This document shows, in pieces, positions 1 through 7,092 of a stretch of DNA of 17,101 nt. The DNA is taken from NCBI GenBank assembly GCA_007117055.1, contig SKHH01000294.1, positions 1-17,101 on the forward strand, read 5' to 3'. Position 1 is the stretch's first letter; every line of letters begins with the position of its first letter. The notes beneath the pieces were generated by a model. The model did no database searches. It was not told the DNA's origin and saw nothing but the letters and a program-made list of their open reading frames with translations. A program made the translations under genes and the position numbers. Source of the DNA: Lishizhenia sp. (GTDB lineage: Bacteria > Bacteroidota > Bacteroidia > Flavobacteriales_D > Crocinitomicaceae).

Positions 1-831
1 GATATGAAGCTTTCTCAACGCTTAATTGCTGCTGCTATTGTAAACATGGCGGTGAAAGGTTATTTGTCGATAGATAAAATAGGGACTCATTATGCGCTAG
101 AACGAAAATCACATGATATGTCATTGCTTTCTGAGGAAGAAAAAATGTTGTCATTGGTCTTTTTTGAACATCACGATGTATTTGTTCTTTACGATAAGAA
201 TCACAAAAGAATGAACTTGATCCTTCGGAAGATGAATAAAATTTTGAAAAGAAACAAAAGCCCTAAGTATTTTAAGTTGAATACGAAAGAAGTTGGAATA
301 GGAGTGAGCTTTTCATTGTTTTTGTTCATTGTTTTTTTGTTTGTTGCTCAAGCAGGACTCCCTATTGTTGTTTTTGGTCTATTGAATGTACTGTTTTATT
401 TTATTTTCAATTATCTTATGAAAGCTCCAACTCTTGAGGGGCGAGCATTGATGGATGAGATTGAAGGCTTTAAAATGTATTTAACAGTTGCCGAACAACG
501 GTTGCTCAATCATGCGCATCCTCCAGAGATGTCTGAACAGCGTTTCGAAGAATTATTACCCTACGCGATGGCCCTAAAAGTGGAAACAGAATGGGAAAAG
601 AAATTCGAGCGATATTTAGCGAAACAAGGTGTGCCACAAGATAAGTATAATCCAAGTTGGATGGGGCATCATCATAGATTTAGAAGACCTTTGCTCCTTA
701 CAGCTGCTGTTGGAAGTAGTTTTTCAAGTGCGATTTCCTCCGCTAGTACTCCACCTAGTAGTGGCTCAGGTTCTTTTGGAGGAGGTTTTTCCGGCGGCGG
801 AGGCGGCGGTGGTGGTGGCGGTGGATGGTAA
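1..831 (+). CDS. DUF2207-type membrane protein, C-terminal part (5' end outside window)
   Basis: The reading frame is open from the first base, so the ATG at 4 is probably internal and the true start lies upstream. The visible 276 residues begin with a small helical, possibly winged-helix-like segment (residues 1-90). Two adjacent hydrophobic segments follow near residues 100-118 and 120-140, then a cytosolic-looking stretch containing GRALMDEIEGFKMYL and AEQRLL. The end is Ser/Gly-rich with eleven consecutive glycines and a final tryptophan. This architecture, especially the 'DEIEGFKMYL' region and the G-rich tail, is typical of DUF2207 predicted membrane proteins (YciQ-like), whose biochemical function is unknown. 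The missing N-terminal half would normally carry a signal peptide and an extracytoplasmic domain. The next gene starts about 90 bp downstream behind its own promoter-like site. Family assignment is fairly sure; function is unknown. Confidence 0.8.
   Translation, partial: DMKLSQRLIAAAIVNMAVKGYLSIDKIGTHYALERKSHDMSLLSEEEKMLSLVFFEHHDVFVLYDKNHKRMNLILRKMNKILKRNKSPKYFKLNTKEVGIGVSFSLFLFIVFLFVAQAGLPIVVFGLLNVLFYFIFNYLMKAPTLEGRALMDEIEGFKMYLTVAEQRLLNHAHPPEMSEQRFEELLPYAMALKVETEWEKKFERYLAKQGVPQDKYNPSWMGHHHRFRRPLLLTAAVGSSFSSAISSASTPPSSGSGSFGGGFSGGGGGGGGGGGW
793..825 (+). repeat. GGN trinucleotide run encoding the polyglycine tail
   Basis: Eleven consecutive glycine codons (mixed GGC, GGA and GGT) lie just before the TGG TAA end of the DUF2207 gene. 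The codons are mixed rather than identical, which lowers slippage. Any slippage by whole units would change tail length without a frameshift. Confidence 0.8.
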
Positions 832-879
832 TGCCCTGCATTTTTCTGCTAACTCATCATTTATTCAGAAAGAAAATTA

Positions 880-887
880 TATCTTTG
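880..887 (+). promoter_or_regulatory. Candidate -7 promoter element for the siaB-siaC-coaE group
   Basis: TATCTTTG is an exact match to the Bacteroidota -7 consensus TAnnTTTG. It lies 29 bases before the first candidate start codon of the SiaB-like gene. No clear TTTG -33 element is seen at the usual spacing; only a weak TTTA lies near 860-863. This is supported by position and motif only. Confidence 0.5.
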
Positions 888-916
888 AAAACAACAGAAC
901 TCTTTAAAGGTTCCGA

Positions 917-1429
917 TTGTCAAATATGGAGTGGACGGCATCAGAAATAGATGATTTTGCGAATGTGCTATTTTTCGAAGGAGAAATAAACGAGCAGTTA
1001 ATTGATGACCTTTTAAATCAAGTAGAGTTGTATTTTTCCGAAGAAGCCATTTCTAAAAAAACGCAAAAGCGTATATATCATTTTTCTGTTGAACTTTTAC
1101 AAAACTTATTACATCACGCTACTGAATCTGTCGTTTTTGGGGTGCATGAAGAGCAAAATATGTTCTTGTTGAAGATTCGAAATACCATACCGGCTGTTCA
1201 ACAATTGCAATTAGAAGAGTATTTAGATGCTTTAAATGAATTAACAGAAGATCAATTGAAAATGTTATATAAAGAAAGACTAGAAAAAGGTAGCTTTTCT
1301 GATAAAGGAACTGCTGGACTGGGAATGATAGAATTGCGTCGGAAATCTCAAAATAAAATTGGTTATACTTTTTACGAATTTAACGGTAAAGTAGTATTTG
1401 AAATGAGTGTTTCCGTAAATAAACAATAA
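917..1429 (+). CDS. SiaB-family protein kinase (DUF6272)
   Basis: This 170-residue protein has the layout of a small GHKL-type kinase of the SiaB family. A helical segment with VELLQNLLHHA (about residues 58-68) resembles the N-box. A glycine-rich GTAGLGMIEL segment (about 131-140) resembles the G-box that binds ATP. In Pseudomonas, SiaB phosphorylates SiaC, and the very next gene here is a SiaC homologue, 20 bp away, which strongly supports the call. The start is uncertain: TTG at 917 has AAAGG six bases upstream, while ATG at 926 would drop three residues. Shine-Dalgarno signals are unreliable in this phylum, so either is possible. No SiaA-type phosphatase or GGDEF protein is nearby. The family assignment is confident; the physiological output is unknown. 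Confidence 0.85.
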   Translation: MSNMEWTASEIDDFANVLFFEGEINEQLIDDLLNQVELYFSEEAISKKTQKRIYHFSVELLQNLLHHATESVVFGVHEEQNMFLLKIRNTIPAVQQLQLEEYLDALNELTEDQLKMLYKERLEKGSFSDKGTAGLGMIELRRKSQNKIGYTFYEFNGKVVFEMSVSVNKQ

Positions 1430-1449
1430 ATTAAGATAATCAAATAAAA

Positions 1450-1824
1450 ATGAAAACATTACAATTAGAAAACACACCTAAAACACCATTAGTGAAGTTA
1501 GATTCTACTACTGGAAAGTTGATTTTTCAAGGAAGATCCATTCCCGAAGATGCGATTGGGTTTTATGAGGGAATCATGGATTGGATTGTGGAGTATGCAA
1601 AATCACCGGCTACTAAAACTGTGGTTGAAATGAGGTTTGAGTATTTTAACACAGCGTCTTCTAAATGTATCTTAGATGTATTGAAAAAGCTAGAATCGTT
1701 TCAAAGTGATGTATTTATAGAATGGTACTTCGAAGAAGATGATGAGGACATGCAGGAAGCAGGAGAAGATTATCATGCGATAATCAACCTTCCTTTTAAA
1801 ATTATTGAGACGGAAGAATTGTAA
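1450..1824 (+). CDS. SiaC-family regulatory phosphoprotein (DUF1987)
   Basis: This 124-residue cytosolic protein matches the DUF1987/SiaC family: an N-terminal LENTPKTP segment, a central EYFNTASSKCILD motif and an acidic EEDDEDMQEAGEDY stretch near the C terminus. In Pseudomonas aeruginosa SiaC, Thr68 is the residue phosphorylated by SiaB. Counting from the ATG here, the threonine of FNTASS is also residue 68. Unphosphorylated SiaC there activates the diguanylate cyclase SiaD; no such partner is visible in this window. The gene follows the SiaB-like kinase by 20 bp and its stop lies one base before the coaE start, so the three are probably cotranscribed. Length is normal for the family. Confidence 0.9.
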   Translation: MKTLQLENTPKTPLVKLDSTTGKLIFQGRSIPEDAIGFYEGIMDWIVEYAKSPATKTVVEMRFEYFNTASSKCILDVLKKLESFQSDVFIEWYFEEDDEDMQEAGEDYHAIINLPFKIIETEEL

Positions 1825-1825
1825 A

Positions 1826-2449
1826 ATGGCCATTCGTGTTGGTATTACTGGAGGAATAGGTTCAGGGAAATCTGTTGTCGGAAGAGTGCTACAAATTCTT
1901 GGATTCCCTGTTTATTATTCAGATTATGAAGCTAAGCAGTTAATGACTGAGCACAAAAAGTTGCGGCAGGAATTGATTTCGCTTTTTGGTGAAGAAGCCT
2001 ATCGAGGGAGTGAACTAAATCGTTCCTTTTTAGCGGATCAAATTTTTAATCATCCTGAATTAAAAGAAAAAATGAATGCGCTTATCCATCCTAAGGTGCG
2101 AGAACGTTTCTTTGAATGGGTTACGGAACAAAATACACCAATCGTTTTTAATGAGGCGGCAATTTTATTTGAAACGGGAAGTTATAAGCAATTTGACTAC
2201 ACAGTGTTAGTCACAGCTAAAAAAGAAATTCGCTTACAACGAGTGAAAAATAGAGATGGGTTAACCTTAGAACAAGTGGAGGCTAGAATGAAACATCAGT
2301 GGTCAGACGAAAAGAAAATACCGCTTGCTGATTTTGTAATTAACAACAATCCTGAAGACAGTTTATTTCTTCAATTGGTTGAATTGTTATCAACGATTGT
2401 AAAAAGGGAAAACTTAGATGAAGCGTTAGTTCCTAAAATTAACGATTAA
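1826..2449 (+). CDS. coaE: Dephospho-CoA kinase
   Basis: CoaE performs the last step of coenzyme A synthesis, phosphorylating the 3' hydroxyl of the ribose of dephospho-CoA with ATP in the cytoplasm. The 207-residue protein opens with a P-loop GITGGIGSGKS (residues 6-16). It then carries YSDYEAKQLM in the substrate-site region and the family's LIHPKVRE motif in the middle, with QRVKNRDG in the lid region. Length is typical (about 200). An upstream TTG at 1805 is in frame, but it would place seven extra residues before the canonical start and overlap the SiaC gene, so ATG 1826 is chosen. The gene begins one base after the SiaC stop. Its 3' end overlaps the convergent START-domain gene by 11 bp. 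Confidence 0.95.
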   Translation: MAIRVGITGGIGSGKSVVGRVLQILGFPVYYSDYEAKQLMTEHKKLRQELISLFGEEAYRGSELNRSFLADQIFNHPELKEKMNALIHPKVRERFFEWVTEQNTPIVFNEAAILFETGSYKQFDYTVLVTAKKEIRLQRVKNRDGLTLEQVEARMKHQWSDEKKIPLADFVINNNPEDSLFLQLVELLSTIVKRENLDEALVPKIND

Positions 2450-3026
2450 CCCTATTTCGAAGGGCTTGCATTACTTCTATTCTTGCGGAAAGCATGGAGT
2501 TTTTTATCGCCCATGCTGGCGTCGAAGAGTCTGGATCGAAAGAAGCAATGTGCGCAACAGTTACAGCAGTATTCGTTTTTTCGATTTCCCAGCTAGCCTC
2601 ATAGGATTTTAATCGAACGTAACTGCCCTTTTCAGGAATATGGTCTTCCATTCCTTGAAGAAATATTGAATAGGAAGTAGCGCTATTATTTTTTTTTGTA
2701 ATTCTAAAAACTAAATCTCTCGATGATAAGGGCCAAGGTGTAGTGCTTACCGTATACCCAATGGCTTCATTTTCTGATATTACTTCTAAAATTTTTGATT
2801 CTTCTGTATTCACCATCCAGTCTTTAAATGAAGCTACGTCGTTGATGACTTCAACTACATTTTCTATGGTCGTGTTTGGTAATGTGATTTTTGTTTTAAA
2901 TTCGTAGTAGGAATGCGGATGTTTTAAACGTGAGTAGGCTCGAATTCCATCGGTTTCTTTTTCAAACGTCCACGGGTTGGGGTTTACCGAAAAAAATAAA
3001 ATTACAAATAATATATATAGCTTCAT
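2439..3026 (-). CDS. Secreted START-domain (SRPBCC-fold) protein
   Basis: The 195-residue product begins with a hydrophobic stretch (residues 1-16) that reads as a signal peptide without a lipobox cysteine, so export to the periplasm is likely. The rest resembles START/polyketide-cyclase-like lipid-binding domains: an early WTFEKETDGIRAYSR segment, DVASFKDWM (about 63-71), and WPLSSRDLVFRI (about 98-109), a signature-like 'SxRDLV' turn seen in START proteins. The bound ligand cannot be told from sequence. Its start codon overlaps the stop of the upstream membrane protein gene by four bases (ATGA), so the two are translationally linked. Its 3' end overlaps coaE by 11 bp, leaving no room for a conventional intergenic terminator. 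Confidence 0.8.
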   Translation of the reverse strand: MKLYILFVILFFSVNPNPWTFEKETDGIRAYSRLKHPHSYYEFKTKITLPNTTIENVVEVINDVASFKDWMVNTEESKILEVISENEAIGYTVSTTPWPLSSRDLVFRITKKNNSATSYSIFLQGMEDHIPEKGSYVRLKSYEASWEIEKTNTAVTVAHIASFDPDSSTPAWAIKNSMLSARIEVMQALRNRVNR

Positions 3027-3673
3027 TTTATTTCTTCGTAATGGTCAAATCTGTCGTCACCGTTTTCATCCTCGTCATGATGGTTTTTTGGGCCACCTGT
3101 GATTAGTAAAAGGACACTATTTACAACTTTGAAGATGATAGAAAGCATAAAAAAGAACCCTATGACTTTGAAAATGAATCCAAAAACAGGCGTGTCTTCA
3201 ATATCAATAATACTCTCGTAAAACCATAGACTAATTGGATTAGCTGCGTATTCTGGAAAAATCACTAGAAGCGTAAAGGTTATCACAGATAATGCGATCA
3301 CAATAGCTTCGGCCTTGAAATTAAATACCGGTTTTAATTGATTCATGAATTCCATCCCATCAACTCCGCGAAGGGAAAATGCTGCTGTTCGAAATTGCGC
3401 ATTTTGTAATTTCCCAATAAAATAGGTGAGGAGCACCAAGCCTGCAATGACTGTCTTATTTAAGTTCAATACTCCTTCATTAATGCCGTAACAAAACAAC
3501 ACGGTTACGTCTACTAAAAAAAAGTAGCGTATAAATTTCAAAATATAGGTTTCAGTAACTGACTTTCTTCGACCTCCAGTTAAAAATACAATTCCCAAGT
3601 GAACCAAAAACCATAAAAAGCTGAATATGGCAAATACTACACCGAGTTGAAAAATAAAATTAAATATAATCAT
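3023..3673 (-). CDS. Uncharacterised multi-pass membrane protein
   Basis: I do not recognise a named family for this 216-residue protein. Hydrophobic segments near residues 5-30, 48-64, 73-90, 120-142 and 164-192 suggest about five membrane spans. A basic TGGRRKS loop follows the first span, and the cytosolic-looking C-terminal tail is rich in His, Asp and Glu (HHDEDENGDD). Such tails can bind metal, but that is only a suggestion. It is the first gene of a two-gene minus-strand unit with the START-domain protein, overlapping it by four bases, so the two products may act together at the envelope. The ATG at 3671-3673 is the only convenient start before the first span. Confidence 0.7.
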   Translation of the reverse strand: MIIFNFIFQLGVVFAIFSFLWFLVHLGIVFLTGGRRKSVTETYILKFIRYFFLVDVTVLFCYGINEGVLNLNKTVIAGLVLLTYFIGKLQNAQFRTAAFSLRGVDGMEFMNQLKPVFNFKAEAIVIALSVITFTLLVIFPEYAANPISLWFYESIIDIEDTPVFGFIFKVIGFFFMLSIIFKVVNSVLLLITGGPKNHHDEDENGDDRFDHYEEIK

Positions 3674-3902
3674 ATAGGCAAATTTGCAAAATTTATGCCT
3701 TTCTGCGACTATTTATGCTACAATTTGTTTACACTTACTATCTTTACAGCTGTTAAATAGGTGCATTGAGACGAGTACAGTTTAATTTTGCTTTATTGCT
3801 TCGGTTAAACTATATGCTTACTTTGTTGAGTTGATATGTAAATGATAGCTTGTTAAAGTAGATGCATTTTAGTTGTAAATTATTGAAACGTAATTGAAGG
3901 AT
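3674..3902. other. Divergent intergenic region, 229 bp
   Basis: This gap separates the minus-strand membrane protein gene from the plus-strand S46 peptidase gene and should hold both promoters. An imperfect dyad (GGCAAATTT near 3677 and AAATTTATGCC ending 3699) lies just upstream of the minus-strand start, and TTTATGC recurs 20 bp apart (3692 and 3712). No small gene or RNA gene is apparent. Confidence 0.5.
3796..3825 (+). promoter_or_regulatory. Possible promoter of the S46 peptidase gene
   Basis: TTG at 3796-3798 is followed after 19 bases by TTACTTTG (3818-3825), one mismatch from the Bacteroidota -7 consensus TAnnTTTG. The implied leader is about 70 bases. Other near-matches exist in this AT-rich gap (TATCTTTA at 3739), so this is tentative. 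Confidence 0.3.
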
Positions 3903-6038
3903 ATGAAAAAAATAGTAGCTTTTTGGTTGATTTTTAGTTTTGTTTTCTCTGTGAAATCAGAGGAAGGAATGCTTATTCCTACTGTATTGGATGCCTTTGA
4001 GTCAGACATGCAAGCAATGGGTATGAAGTTAAGCGCAAAAGATATTTTTGATGTGAATAATGCTAGTATTAAAGATGCCGTGATGCATTTTGGTGGTGGG
4101 TGTACTTCGGAAATTGTATCGGACAAAGGACTTTTGTTGACGAATCATCATTGTGGGTATAGTCAGATTAATGCTCATTCTACTTTAGAAAATAACATTT
4201 TGAAGTTTGGGTTTTGGGCGCAGAATCTTCAAGAAGAACTTCCTAATGAGGGGCTGACAGCTACGCGAATGGTGCGTATTGAAGACGTTACAGAGAAAGT
4301 AATGGAAGGAATTGAAGATTTAACAGCGCAAGAAGTACATCAAAAAATACAAGCGAATATTGCGCGCTTGAAAGCTGAAGCCATTGAAGGAACGTATTTT
4401 GAAGCAGAAATCAAACCGTTTGATTTTGGAAATAGTTATTATTTGTTGGTGAAAGAAACTTTTTTAGATGTTCGCTTGGTAGGAACGCCTCCTAATACGG
4501 TTGGAAAATTCGGTGGAGACACGGATAATTGGGTTTGGCCCAGACATACCGGAGATTTTGCGGTATTTAGAATTTATGCGAACCAAGATAATTTGCCAGC
4601 AGAATACGCCGAGTCGAATCAGCCTTATGAGCCTATTCATCATTTGCCGATTTCTTTAAAGCATAAAAAAGAAGGAGATTTTACAATGGTGTTTGGTTTT
4701 CCAGGAGTGACAGAACAGCATACTATTTCAGCGGAGTTGGATTATATAATAAATGAGTTACGTCCTGCTCAAATTAGGATGCGAGATGAATCCTTGGCTG
4801 TAATCAATGCAGCTATGCGCAAATCAGAATTGACTACACTCCAGTATGCTTCAAAACAAGCGCGTATTGCTAATGCATGGAAGAAATGGATTGGTCAAAT
4901 TGATGGCTTAAAAAGAGCCAATGCTGTTCAGGTGAAAAAAGAACAAGAAAGTAATTACTTGATTACAGCTGAAACGAACGAAAAATGGGTAGAGGAATAT
5001 GAGCCAACCGTAGACGCATTAATTCAACTGTCAGTGGCTAACCAATCCTTAGATTTTGCTTACAATATGTTTATTGAATACACGTATGTCGGTGCAGAAT
5101 TGTTCAAGCAAGCTAGGGCATTAGAGAAATTAATGAATGTTTTGGAAAAGGAAGGCGCGGATGCAGAAGTAGAAGAGATGAAGGAAAAGTTGTTGAAATC
5201 AGCTGAAAATTTTTACAAGAATTACGATCCGTTTGTGGATAGAGACATCTTTGTTGCTCAATCGTACTTATATAAAGATTTTTTAGATGAAATATATGTT
5301 CCTGAAACGATTCAGTCGCAAGACGTAGAAGATTTTGCTGATAAACTGTTCAAGAAATCGGTTATTACAGACGAAGAAAAATTTAGGAATTTTGTTTCAA
5401 AACTAAAACCTAAAGATGTTAAAAAATGGAAAAAAGACCCAGCTTACATCATTTTGAATGAGACGGAAACCATTTTTAATGAGAAAATCTTGGGCAATAT
5501 TCGCATGTTCTTTGGTCAGAAAAATGCTTTAATGCAACAGTTTGTGAAAGGTAAATTGGAAATGTTTCCAGATGACAAGCATTGGTCTGACGCAAATGGG
5601 ACACTGCGTGTTACTTATGGAAAATTGGAAGGCTCAATTCCAAGAGACGGAATGAAATACACACCATATACAACCTTGAGTGGAGTGATTGAAAAATACA
5701 ATACGGGAGCTGAGGATTTTGATTTATTGCCAAGAATGTTAGAGTTATATGAGCAAAAAGATTATAGAGGATACGATCAAGATGGTGAGCTTTGGGTATG
5801 TTTTACAGGTTCTAATCACACCACAGGTGGAAATTCCGGTTCACCAGTAATTGATGCGGAAGGAAATTTGATGGGGATTAATTTTGACCGATCGTGGGAA
5901 AGTACTATGAGTGACTTTATGTTTGACCCTTCAAGATGCAGAAATATATCGGTAGATATGCGTTATGTTTTGTGGATTATTGATGTTTATGGAGAGGCAG
6001 GACATCTTATCGATGAAATGACTTTAGTAAAAGATTAA
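3903..6038 (+). CDS. S46 family serine dipeptidyl-peptidase, DPP11-like
   Basis: The 711-residue protein has the length and motifs of clan PA family S46 exopeptidases (DPP7/DPP11), which remove N-terminal dipeptides in the periplasm of Bacteroidota. A signal peptide covers about residues 1-19. The catalytic histidine lies in TNHHCGY (His83, the one next to Cys). The aspartate is probably Asp218 in HTGDF, and the serine is Ser645 in GNSGSP. Eighteen residues after that serine is Arg663 in NFDR. This matches the Ser655-Arg673 spacing of Porphyromonas DPP11, whose arginine gives Asp/Glu preference at P1, whereas DPP7 has Gly. The C terminus HLIDEM is typical. An in-frame TTG at 3894 adds only three residues; ATG 3903 directly precedes the signal peptide and is preferred. 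Confidence 0.93.
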   Translation: MKKIVAFWLIFSFVFSVKSEEGMLIPTVLDAFESDMQAMGMKLSAKDIFDVNNASIKDAVMHFGGGCTSEIVSDKGLLLTNHHCGYSQINAHSTLENNILKFGFWAQNLQEELPNEGLTATRMVRIEDVTEKVMEGIEDLTAQEVHQKIQANIARLKAEAIEGTYFEAEIKPFDFGNSYYLLVKETFLDVRLVGTPPNTVGKFGGDTDNWVWPRHTGDFAVFRIYANQDNLPAEYAESNQPYEPIHHLPISLKHKKEGDFTMVFGFPGVTEQHTISAELDYIINELRPAQIRMRDESLAVINAAMRKSELTTLQYASKQARIANAWKKWIGQIDGLKRANAVQVKKEQESNYLITAETNEKWVEEYEPTVDALIQLSVANQSLDFAYNMFIEYTYVGAELFKQARALEKLMNVLEKEGADAEVEEMKEKLLKSAENFYKNYDPFVDRDIFVAQSYLYKDFLDEIYVPETIQSQDVEDFADKLFKKSVITDEEKFRNFVSKLKPKDVKKWKKDPAYIILNETETIFNEKILGNIRMFFGQKNALMQQFVKGKLEMFPDDKHWSDANGTLRVTYGKLEGSIPRDGMKYTPYTTLSGVIEKYNTGAEDFDLLPRMLELYEQKDYRGYDQDGELWVCFTGSNHTTGGNSGSPVIDAEGNLMGINFDRSWESTMSDFMFDPSRCRNISVDMRYVLWIIDVYGEAGHLIDEMTLVKD

Positions 6039-6102
6039 TTGATCTATACTTTTTTTCACCTTTTTCAGTTATACAGATTGAATTAATGTAATAGTGGACC
6101 AA

Positions 6103-7092
6103 ATGAGTAAGAATAAAGAAAAATATGTGTCTAATGAATTGATCATTTTTTTATGGAAAAAAAGAAAAGTGTTAGGTTGGATTACTATTATTGGTGCTTT
6201 AACAGGTGTTGTAATTTCCCTTTTGCTTCCTGTGTTGTATGAATCACAGGCTATTGTTTTCCCCGCCGCAACGAGCACTGTTTCTTATTCCGAACAGCGA
6301 AATGCAAAAGCCAACTCAATGGATTTTGGAGAAGAAGAACATGCAGAGCAATTGCTTCAAATATTACAATCTTCTCGTGTAAGAGATCGTATTATTCATC
6401 AATTTGATTTGGCGACAGTTTATGAAATTAAACCAGATGCTAGAGATTTTAGGTATAAATTGGGGAAGGCATATGACAGTCATATCTCTTTTGAAAGAAC
6501 AAGATATGGTTCTATTCGCATTTCTGTGCTAGATAAAAACCCGGAACTTGCAGCGCAAATCACCAATAAGATTGTAGAACTGATTGATACGGTTAAAAAT
6601 GAAATGGTTAAAGAAAGAACCATTCCAGCGTATGAAGTGAATAAACGTAAAATGGATAAGCTAAATAGAGATCAAGCAAATTTGATTGCACAAATGGACT
6701 CTCTTTCTCGCTTAGGTGTTGTAAACGCAGAGGCAAGAGCCAATTTGTTCGCAGCCTTAAATGATTCTCGATCGAAAGAAGACAGAGATTTTTTTCAAAA
6801 TAAGATTGACGTTAATTTAAAATACGGTGCTTTATTTGACGGATTAGCGGAGTTGAGAGAGTATCGAATAGATCGACTAACTACTCAAGAAGTGGCTTAC
6901 GAACAAGCTCAATCGGATGCTTTTGAAGATTTCAACCATAAATTCGTCGTGGAATCGGCTGTTCCAGCAGACAAAAAAGCCAAACCAAAAAGATCGGTAA
7001 TCGTTATTTTATTTACTTTGATGTCACTCATTTTTGCTATCATTACCTTGTTAATAGTGCAGCGCATTAATGAATTGAAAAAGATTGCTTAG
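6103..7092 (+). CDS. Wzz/chain-length determinant family inner-membrane protein
   Basis: This 329-residue protein shows the polysaccharide co-polymerase layout. A short cytosolic N terminus is followed by a membrane span near residues 24-45, then PVLYESQAIVFPA entering the periplasm. A long helical, coiled-coil-like region follows (about 145-285), and a second span lies near 298-320 preceded by a proline-containing AVPADKKAKPKR segment. Wzz proteins set the length of surface polysaccharide chains made by Wzy. There is no fused tyrosine kinase domain. GTG at 6094 is an alternative start adding three residues; the ATG is preferred by codon type only. The O-antigen ligase/polymerase family gene follows directly, so the pair probably forms a polysaccharide assembly unit. 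No terminator is seen between the S46 gene and this one. Confidence 0.85.
   Translation: MSKNKEKYVSNELIIFLWKKRKVLGWITIIGALTGVVISLLLPVLYESQAIVFPAATSTVSYSEQRNAKANSMDFGEEEHAEQLLQILQSSRVRDRIIHQFDLATVYEIKPDARDFRYKLGKAYDSHISFERTRYGSIRISVLDKNPELAAQITNKIVELIDTVKNEMVKERTIPAYEVNKRKMDKLNRDQANLIAQMDSLSRLGVVNAEARANLFAALNDSRSKEDRDFFQNKIDVNLKYGALFDGLAELREYRIDRLTTQEVAYEQAQSDAFEDFNHKFVVESAVPADKKAKPKRSVIVILFTLMSLIFAIITLLIVQRINELKKIA

Noticed and set aside
629..907. Plus-strand 92-residue frame overlapping the DUF2207 end
   Set aside because: It is an alternate frame through the glycine codons and the promoter region with no recognisable domain.
2439..2449. 11-bp convergent overlap of coaE and the START gene as a regulatory device
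   Set aside because: Such short tail-to-tail overlaps are common in compact genomes and nothing else suggests control.
3677..3699. Imperfect dyad upstream of the membrane protein gene
   Set aside because: Arms are A/T-rich with an offset and no matching promoter spacing; noted in the intergenic entry only.
3869..4126. Minus-strand frame antisense to the S46 start
   Set aside because: It lies wholly on the opposite strand of a well-supported gene and its signal peptide region, with no family resemblance.
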